Assembly (NCBI GenBank): GCA_900546115.1
Contig: URBQ01000033.1
Span: 1 to 34,336 of the forward strand
Reading direction: 5' to 3'
Length of the DNA stretch: 34,336 bases
Source of the DNA: an uncultured Collinsella sp.
GTDB taxonomy: Bacteria; Actinomycetota; Coriobacteriia; Coriobacteriales; Coriobacteriaceae
This document shows, one piece after another, positions 28,641 through 34,336 of the stretch. The notes below the pieces were generated by a model, which did no database searches, was not told the origin of the DNA, and was given only the letters and a program-made list of their open reading frames with translations. Each line of letters begins with the position of its first letter. Position 1 is the stretch's first letter. A program made the position numbers and the translations under genes.

Positions 28641-31511
28641 TCACGCTCCCTGTGCGGCAAGCGCCGCGGTCAGGACGATGCCGGCGATCTTGGCGGCCTC
28701 GACGTCATGCTTGTCGTAATCCTCTAAGGCCACCGAGATAGCGACCGTGGGTGAATCGTAAGGTGCAAAGCCAACGAACATCGAGTTGACGTTGGTGCCG
28801 CCGGTTTCGGCCGAGCCGGTCTTGCCGGCGACCTTGACGCCGGGGATTTGGGCATCGGTGCCGGTGCCGGACTGGACGACGGCAAGCATGGCCTGCTTGA
28901 CCTGGTCGGCCGTGGCGGAGCTGACGGCCTGACCCAGCGAGCGGGACTGCGTGGTCTTGACCACGGTTCCGTCCGGGGCGAGTACCTGGGCTACAAAGTA
29001 CGGGTCCATGACTACGCCGCTGTTAGCGATGGCGGCGGCAATCACGGCGTTTTGCATGACGGTGGTCTGCGGGCCGGGCGTGTGGTCCATGCCGACAGGC
29101 TGGCCGGCGCCGGCCCAGGCGGTCTCCCACTCGGTCATGAGCGACGGGTCGGCCATGATGGAGGCCGCGGAGGTCAGGTCCTGGCCGAGCTTTTGGCCGT
29201 AGCCAAAGGCGTTGGCAAACTGCACGAGCGTGTTTGCGCCAACTTCGTTTGCCACCTGGCCAAAGACGACGTTGGAGGACACGGCAAAGGCCTGCTGCAG
29301 GCTGATGGTGCCGTAGCTCTCGTTGGCATAGTTGGTGACCGGTGCGTTGCCGATGTCCATGGAGCCGGGCGCCTGGTAGGTGCTGGTAAGGCTGGCGGTA
29401 CCGGTCTCGAGTGCCGCGGAAAGCGTAACGACCTTAAACGTTGAGCCCGGCGTGTACAGCGCGTCCATGGCGCGATTGTACATGGAGCCGTCCTCGCCGC
29501 CGCCCGTCTGCAGCAGGGCATCGATGTTGGTGTTGTCGTAGGTGGGCGAGCTGGCACATGCGAGAACCGCGCCGGTACGCGGGTCGATGACCACTACAGC
29601 GCCCTTAAAGCCCTTGAGCGCCTGCTCAGCAGCCGTCTGGATGCGCGAGTCGATGGTGAGCTTGGCGGTGTTGCCCGGCTGGGTCTGGCCCGCGAGTGAC
29701 GCGATGGCGTTGTTCCAGCTGGAGTAGTCCTTAGAACCGGTGAGCGTGTCGTTCATGACGCTCTCGATGGCGGTGGTGCCATACTGCTGGCTCACGTAGC
29801 CAACCACGTGCGCTGCCAGGTTACCGTTGGGGTAGGAGCGTACGTAGGTGCCGTCCTCCTGCTGCAGCGACTCGGCCAGCGTCACGCCGTCGGACGTGAT
29901 GATGGAACCGCGCTGGATGTACTTGGAGCGGGCGATGGTGTGGTTGTTGGTCGGCATGTCCTGATAGTCCTTGGCCTTGATGACCTGGACATAGGTGAGG
30001 TTGCCGATAAGGATGGCGAACAGCGCCGTAAAGGCGAGTACCGCGCGGGTTAGACGGTTGGCGAGCGCAACGCGGCCGAGCACACCGGATTCAGGCGTGT
30101 CGAGCAGGCGACGGCGCATGCGCGAGCCGACGGAATGGCTGCCGCTGCCGTAGGAAGACGAGGTGGCAAAGCGCGTGCCCGTCGGGGCGGCGGCAGATGC
30201 GACCTGATCATCGGTGATGGCAGCCATGGTGCCGGTGCCGGTAAGCTCGGCCTCGCGTCCGGTCGCCTCGTCACCGGCGCGCAGCAGGAGCGCGACGATG
30301 ATAAAGCTCGCCAGCAGCGAGGAACCGCCCTGGCTCATAAAGGGCAGGGTGACGCCGGTCAGCGGGATCAGGCGGGTTACGCCGCCCACGATCAAAAAGG
30401 CCTGGAAGCTGATGGCGGCCGTAAGGCCCGTGGCGCTAAAGGCGGCGAGATCGGATTTAGCGCGGGCAGCCGTGGTGAGGCCACGCACGGCAAAGAGCAT
30501 AAACAGGATGAGCACGGCGCCGCCGCCCAAAAGGCCCATCTCCTCGCCGATGGCAGAGAAGATAAAGTCGGACTCGACGACAGGGATGTTGTTGGCCATG
30601 CCGTTGCCGATACCAACACCGACCAGACCGCCATCGGCAAGCGAGAAGAGCGACTGGACGATCTGGTAGCCCTGGCCCTGGGCGTCCTTAAACGGATCGA
30701 CCCAAACTTGGAAGCGCACCTGAACGTGCGACAGGAACTTGTAGGCGCCCACGGCGCCGACGGCCAAGAGCGCAAGGCCGATAACGACATACGAGAATCG
30801 ACCCGTGGCAACGTAGAGCATCAGCAAGAAGATGGTGTAGAACAGCACGGCCGAACCCAGGTCGCGTTCGAAGACGACAACGAGTAGGCACACGCCCCAC
30901 ACGGCAAACAGCGGCAGCAGCAGTCGCAGGCGAGGGATCTTAAAGCCCAGGATCTTGCGGTTGGAGATGGAGAGCAGCTCGCGGTTCTCGGCCAGGTACC
31001 CGGCCAGGAATAGCACGATAAAGACCTTGGCGAACTCGCCGGGCTGGATGGTAAAGCCCGCGATGCGAATCCACAGCTTGGAGCCCGAGATCGTGGTGCC
31101 GATAAAGATAGGCAGCATCAGCAGAATGATGCCGATAATGCCAAAGGTGTACTTGTAGCGCATGACTACGTCGAGGTTCTTAACCAACGCGAGCGTTCCC
31201 ACCATGAGCGCCACCGAGACAAACAGGATGATGAGCTGTGAGATCGCGAGAGCGGGTGCGAGACGCGTCACGAACGTGATACCGATGCCCGAAAGCACAA
31301 AGACAATGGGCAGGATGGCGGGGTCGGCACCGGGCGCCAAGATGCGCACGGCAATGTGGGCCGCGGCAAAGGCGGCAAAGAGGCCGATCGGTACGGCGAG
31401 CGTCTCAAAGGAGATGGCAGCGCCCGCGGTGAGGACGTACATCGCATACAGTAGGATGACGGGGAACGCCGAGGCGATGAGCAAGAGCAGCTCGGTGTTG
31501 CGGCGACTCAT
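28641..31511 (-). CDS. Natural FtsW/RodA-penicillin-binding protein fusion
   Basis: A 956-residue single frame joining two normally separate proteins. Residues about 1-430 are a SEDS glycosyltransferase (FtsW/RodA) with about ten membrane helices and conserved 'PGEFAKVFIVLFLAGYL', 'FERDLGSAVLFYTIF' and 'GEEMGLLGG' segments. A Ser/Thr/Gly-rich cytosolic linker (430-475) leads to another membrane helix (about 490-510) and a class B PBP. Its transpeptidase domain has STFK with the active Ser near 690, SSN near 743 and KTGS near 896. It would polymerise and cross-link peptidoglycan as a tethered 1:1 pair. The ATG at 31511 (AAGGGAG, 8 bases) is preferred to the GTG at 31520. Confidence 0.95.
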   Translation of the reverse strand: MSRRNTELLLLIASAFPVILLYAMYVLTAGAAISFETLAVPIGLFAAFAAAHIAVRILAPGADPAILPIVFVLSGIGITFVTRLAPALAISQLIILFVSVALMVGTLALVKNLDVVMRYKYTFGIIGIILLMLPIFIGTTISGSKLWIRIAGFTIQPGEFAKVFIVLFLAGYLAENRELLSISNRKILGFKIPRLRLLLPLFAVWGVCLLVVVFERDLGSAVLFYTIFLLMLYVATGRFSYVVIGLALLAVGAVGAYKFLSHVQVRFQVWVDPFKDAQGQGYQIVQSLFSLADGGLVGVGIGNGMANNIPVVESDFIFSAIGEEMGLLGGGAVLILFMLFAVRGLTTAARAKSDLAAFSATGLTAAISFQAFLIVGGVTRLIPLTGVTLPFMSQGGSSLLASFIIVALLLRAGDEATGREAELTGTGTMAAITDDQVASAAAPTGTRFATSSSYGSGSHSVGSRMRRRLLDTPESGVLGRVALANRLTRAVLAFTALFAILIGNLTYVQVIKAKDYQDMPTNNHTIARSKYIQRGSIITSDGVTLAESLQQEDGTYVRSYPNGNLAAHVVGYVSQQYGTTAIESVMNDTLTGSKDYSSWNNAIASLAGQTQPGNTAKLTIDSRIQTAAEQALKGFKGAVVVIDPRTGAVLACASSPTYDNTNIDALLQTGGGEDGSMYNRAMDALYTPGSTFKVVTLSAALETGTASLTSTYQAPGSMDIGNAPVTNYANESYGTISLQQAFAVSSNVVFGQVANEVGANTLVQFANAFGYGQKLGQDLTSAASIMADPSLMTEWETAWAGAGQPVGMDHTPGPQTTVMQNAVIAAAIANSGVVMDPYFVAQVLAPDGTVVKTTQSRSLGQAVSSATADQVKQAMLAVVQSGTGTDAQIPGVKVAGKTGSAETGGTNVNSMFVGFAPYDSPTVAISVALEDYDKHDVEAAKIAGIVLTAALAAQGA

Positions 31512-31527
31512 AAGCGGCACTCCCTTT

Positions 31528-33327
31528 CTAGTTCTTTTCGGAGGCTTCGGCCTCGGCGGACTGTTCGGCGGTTTTCTCGGAATCTGATTCGGAGGTCGAT
31601 CCCTGATTGGTGTTGTCGCGAATCGTTTGCGCGTCGATCACCTGGCGGGTCTGCTCCTCGTCGATCTGGTGGCGGTACTTGGATATCGTGTCCTGCGCAT
31701 CGTCGACACTTGTTTGCGGAATGCCCGCCTTGAGGCGGTTTTGCGTGTCTTCGGGCAGGTCGGACAGCTTAATACTGGTTTCGCTTTCGAGCCAGTGAAG
31801 CTTGAGTCCGAGCGGCTTGCCGGGCAGGCCGCGCCAGACGGCGACATTGCCCTGGTGGGTACCCAGGTAGTACGAGCCGGTGACACCCGTGTAGGCCCAG
31901 ATGCCAGCTGCCAGCACAAAGACGAGGGCCAGGATGGCGGCGATAGTAATGTTGCGGCGACGCACGCGTTGCGCCTCGCGCATAACGCCATCGTCAACCA
32001 GGTCAACGACTACTACGGTCACGTTGTCGTGGCCGCCGGCGGCAAGCGCCGCGTCCACTAGGTTGTCGACGCAGATTTGCGCGGTTGAGGACTGCGTGGC
32101 GATGTTCTCGATATCGCTATCAGGAATCATGCTCGAAAGGCCGTCAGAGCAAAGGATCAGGCGGTCGCCTTCCTCGATATGCAGAGTGAAGTGGTCGGCA
32201 TACATGGCGGGGTCCGAGCCCAGCGCACGGGTGATGACCGAGCGGTTGGGGTGGACGCGAGCCTCGTCTGCCGTAATCTCGCCGGCGTCCACGAGCTCCT
32301 CCACGTAGGAGTGGTCGCGGGTCACGCGGATGAGCGTGCCCTCGTGGAGCAGGTAGGCGCGAGAGTCACCCACGTGGGCGATGGCGAGCGTGTCGTTTTC
32401 GATATAGGCGCAAGTGGCTGTGCAGCCCATGCCGGGCTTGCCCAGGCCGTTCAGGGCCGCCTCGATTACGGCGGCGTTGGCTGCCTCGACGGCTGCGGCC
32501 AGGCGTGCTGCGTCGGCGGACTGCGGGGCCGTCTTGGCAATAGTCTCGACGGCGATGGAAGAGGCTACCTCGCCGGCGGCGTGACCGCCCATGCCGTCGC
32601 ATACGCAAAAGAGCGGCGACTGCACCAGGTAGGAATCCTCATTGTGCGGGCGTACGCAGCCAACGTCAGAGCGGGCGCCCCACATGAGTTGCGTGGTGGT
32701 GCCGGCATCATAGGTCGAGTCGGTCTCGATGCGCTCCTCGGTCAGGGGCTCAAAGCTCATGGTCGAGCCGGGGTCTTTGAGCTTGGCCTCAACGGCGGCA
32801 ACGTCGATCTCGGCTGTGTCACCGGGAGAGACGGTGTCGGTCTCGGCGTTTGATTCGGAATCGCCGGTGTCCGGGGAGCCGGGCTCTGCGAACGCGCAGG
32901 CGATCGACTCGTCGTCTTGCGGGCTGGCGTCTATAGGCTCGGGCGTCGGCGTAGACGCGGGCGCAACCTCGGATGCCGGGGCTATGGGAAACGCCGACGC
33001 GGCGGGTTCGGGTGCCGCAAACACCGCAGCGCTCTCGTTGATTGCCGCGGCGACGGGCTCTGCAAAGTGAGCCGGCGCCGGGGTTGCTTCGGGCGCTGTG
33101 GGCTGTTCCGCAGCATGTGCGCCGATGGGCGCCGCTACGGCATCCTCTTCGTCCTCGTTATCGGCGAGATCCGAAATATCATGCGTTACATGCGAAAGAG
33201 GCAGGGAGAACACGGTGTCCTCGGGCTCCACGGGCGCGGAGCCCGCCGGAGCGGCGTGGGCCGGCGCAGCTGTGGCGGCGGCCGGTGCCTCGGTCATAGT
33301 TGCGGACTTGTTCTCCTCGTCGATCAT
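31528..33327 (-). CDS. PP2C-type protein phosphatase with long N-terminal extension and membrane anchor
   Basis: A 599-residue protein. Residues 1-210 are Ala/Pro/Glu-rich and disordered, an addition absent from ordinary PstP/Stp. The PP2C domain (about 215-445) has R226-x2-NED (229-231), DGMGG (244-248), GDSR (320-323), SDG (394-396) and GGHDN (431-435), the residues that hold two or three Mn/Mg ions. A membrane helix (about 459-481) and a C-terminal extracellular segment of ~115 residues follow. It reverses phosphorylation by the PASTA kinase. Its start overlaps the stop of the FHA gene by 4 bases. Its stop is 17 bases before the fusion gene. Confidence 0.95.
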   Translation of the reverse strand: MIDEENKSATMTEAPAAATAAPAHAAPAGSAPVEPEDTVFSLPLSHVTHDISDLADNEDEEDAVAAPIGAHAAEQPTAPEATPAPAHFAEPVAAAINESAAVFAAPEPAASAFPIAPASEVAPASTPTPEPIDASPQDDESIACAFAEPGSPDTGDSESNAETDTVSPGDTAEIDVAAVEAKLKDPGSTMSFEPLTEERIETDSTYDAGTTTQLMWGARSDVGCVRPHNEDSYLVQSPLFCVCDGMGGHAAGEVASSIAVETIAKTAPQSADAARLAAAVEAANAAVIEAALNGLGKPGMGCTATCAYIENDTLAIAHVGDSRAYLLHEGTLIRVTRDHSYVEELVDAGEITADEARVHPNRSVITRALGSDPAMYADHFTLHIEEGDRLILCSDGLSSMIPDSDIENIATQSSTAQICVDNLVDAALAAGGHDNVTVVVVDLVDDGVMREAQRVRRRNITIAAILALVFVLAAGIWAYTGVTGSYYLGTHQGNVAVWRGLPGKPLGLKLHWLESETSIKLSDLPEDTQNRLKAGIPQTSVDDAQDTISKYRHQIDEEQTRQVIDAQTIRDNTNQGSTSESDSEKTAEQSAEAEASEKN

Positions 33328-33740
33328 CGACGGTTCACCTTCATGACCACGTCGCCAATCTGGACTTCGTCGCCCTCACGCAGCGTCGCGGGCTCCACGA
33401 GCTGGCGGCCGTTGACGAGCGTGCCGTTAAGCGAGTTGAGGTCCTCGATGATGAGCGCCGGGCCCTGCAGCGAAAAGCGCGCATGCGAGGCCGAGACGAA
33501 CGGTTCGTTGATGCAGATGTCCGAAGATGGCGAGCGACCGACGATGACGGGGCCGAGCATGTCTACGTGGATGCCACGGATGCCGCGCGGGCCCTTGTCC
33601 ACATCGATCGTCCAGATAGCCGAGTCGCGGCGCTGTCCGCGAACAAGTCCCACGCCGGTCTTCATGACGGCGAACAGGAAGATATAGAGCAGGGCGACCA
33701 GGACGATGCGGCCTGCAAAAAGGACGATATCGATGTTCAT
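33324..33740 (-). CDS. Membrane-anchored FHA-domain protein (FhaB/FipA-like position)
   Basis: A 138-residue protein with an N-terminal membrane helix (about 5-25) and a C-terminal FHA domain (about 62-136). The core is VIVGRSPSSDICINEPFVS-SHARF, then LNSLNGTLVNG. The Arg, Ser and Asn needed for phosphothreonine binding are all present. It corresponds to FhaB, a substrate adaptor of PknB that links the kinase to division proteins. It starts 6 bases after the preceding FHA gene's stop and is co-transcribed. Confidence 0.93.
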   Translation of the reverse strand: MNIDIVLFAGRIVLVALLYIFLFAVMKTGVGLVRGQRRDSAIWTIDVDKGPRGIRGIHVDMLGPVIVGRSPSSDICINEPFVSASHARFSLQGPALIIEDLNSLNGTLVNGRQLVEPATLREGDEVQIGDVVMKVNRR

Positions 33741-33746
33741 AAGCGA

Positions 33747-34336
33747 CTATCCCCTAAATTCAAAGGTGCTCAGGCCAAACGTCAGCAGATCGCCGTTGCG
33801 CAGCGGGCAGCGCGTAATGCGGCGGTTGTTGACGAGCGTGCCGTTGGTGGAATTGAGGTCCTCGATCGACCAATCCGAGCCCGTAAAGGTGAGCTGGGCG
33901 TGGCGGCGCGACACGTTGGGGTCGCGCAGGGCAATATCGGAAACCGAGCGCTCGCGACCGATAGTCACCTGTGCGGAGGTGATGCTATGGCTCTCGCCGC
34001 TCACGACGTCGACGAGCTGGGCGAGCGGGCGCTGCGGGGCGCGAGTGCTCGCCATGTTGGAGGCGATGCCGGCTGCGGCGCCTAGGCCCACGGCGGCACC
34101 GGTCGCGGCGGCTCCGCCCATGCCGGCAAGCGCGTCGCGCGAGACGGTCTGCGGCACCGGGATGGGTGCTGCGGCGGGGTCGGGGACGCTAGGCGCGAAG
34201 GGGTCTGCCACGGCAAGCGGGTCGGGAGCGGCGGCGCGAGGCGTCGGCTGCTGCTGGGGCATGGCGGCGGGGCGCTGCTGCTGCGGGGCAGCAAACTGCT
34301 GCTGGCCGGCGCGCGGGGCGCTGGCGGCACGGCTTT
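33747..34336 (-). CDS. FHA-domain protein (FhaA-like), 5' end beyond the window
   Basis: The frame is open to the window end: upstream of the ATG at 34262 it continues without a stop through a Gln/Ala/Pro/Arg-rich stretch. So that Met is internal and the gene is partial here (196 residues visible). The visible part is a Pro/Gln/Ala-rich linker followed by a complete C-terminal FHA domain, with VTIGRERSVSDIALRDPNVSRRHAQL and then LNSTNGTLVNN. FhaA proteins carry an N-terminal DUF3662 domain before such a linker, which would lie outside. FhaA binds phosphorylated MurJ-type partners in mycobacteria. Confidence 0.9.
   Translation of the reverse strand, partial: SRAASAPRAGQQQFAAPQQQRPAAMPQQQPTPRAAAPDPLAVADPFAPSVPDPAAAPIPVPQTVSRDALAGMGGAAATGAAVGLGAAAGIASNMASTRAPQRPLAQLVDVVSGESHSITSAQVTIGRERSVSDIALRDPNVSRRHAQLTFTGSDWSIEDLNSTNGTLVNNRRITRCPLRNGDLLTFGLSTFEFRG

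Overview
The window looks like chromosomal DNA of a gut Coriobacteriia bacterium, most likely Collinsella or a close relative. The reasons are the high-GC coding style, a mannose-family PTS operon with a DUF956 gene, a DUF5692-like membrane protein, a fused FtsW-PBP gene inside an FHA/PP2C/PknB cluster, and a sortase signal of the LAxTG type. The genus is an inference from recognition, not from a database search.

Left host segment (1-12992). A small Pro/Ala-rich acidic protein is followed by a DUF4143-type AAA ATPase with several inverted half-sites in its promoter. A membrane-anchored protein of unknown function lies on the minus strand. Next come a DUF5692-like membrane protein and its TetR-type regulator. 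These diverge, across two 15-bp palindromes, from a large FAD/iron-sulfur oxidoreductase of the GltD type. That gene is followed by hypA (nickel metallochaperone), with a potentially structured, pseudoknot-capable leader between them. A mannose-family PTS operon (EIIAB, EIIC, EIID) ends in a terminator, after which comes a DUF956 gene. An array of alternating inverted repeats precedes tRNA-Arg(CCT).

Mobile element (12947-26398). A 48-bp perfect direct repeat of the tRNA-Arg 3' half lies 13.4 kb downstream of the intact tRNA, next to a tyrosine integrase. The stretch between is an integrative and mobilizable element. It holds an XRE repressor, a 1099-residue wall-anchored coiled-coil/CAP protein resembling PrgA/Sec10 surface exclusion proteins, a lipoprotein with a zinc-finger-like segment, an oriT-like region, a MobC-like accessory protein and a relaxase. 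It also holds a 41-residue hydrophobic peptide, three tandem metallophosphoesterases, a coiled-coil gene with an in-frame amber codon, two small DNA-binding proteins (excisionase-like and winged-helix) and the integrase. No type IV secretion genes are present, so transfer would depend on a helper.

Right host segment (26399-34336). The displaced tRNA-Arg terminator faces the terminator of a minus-strand operon. In transcription order that operon is an FhaA-like protein (cut by the window end), an FhaB-like protein, a PP2C phosphatase, an FtsW/RodA-PBP fusion and a PASTA kinase PknB. This is the conserved actinobacterial cluster for phospho-regulated peptidoglycan synthesis and division.
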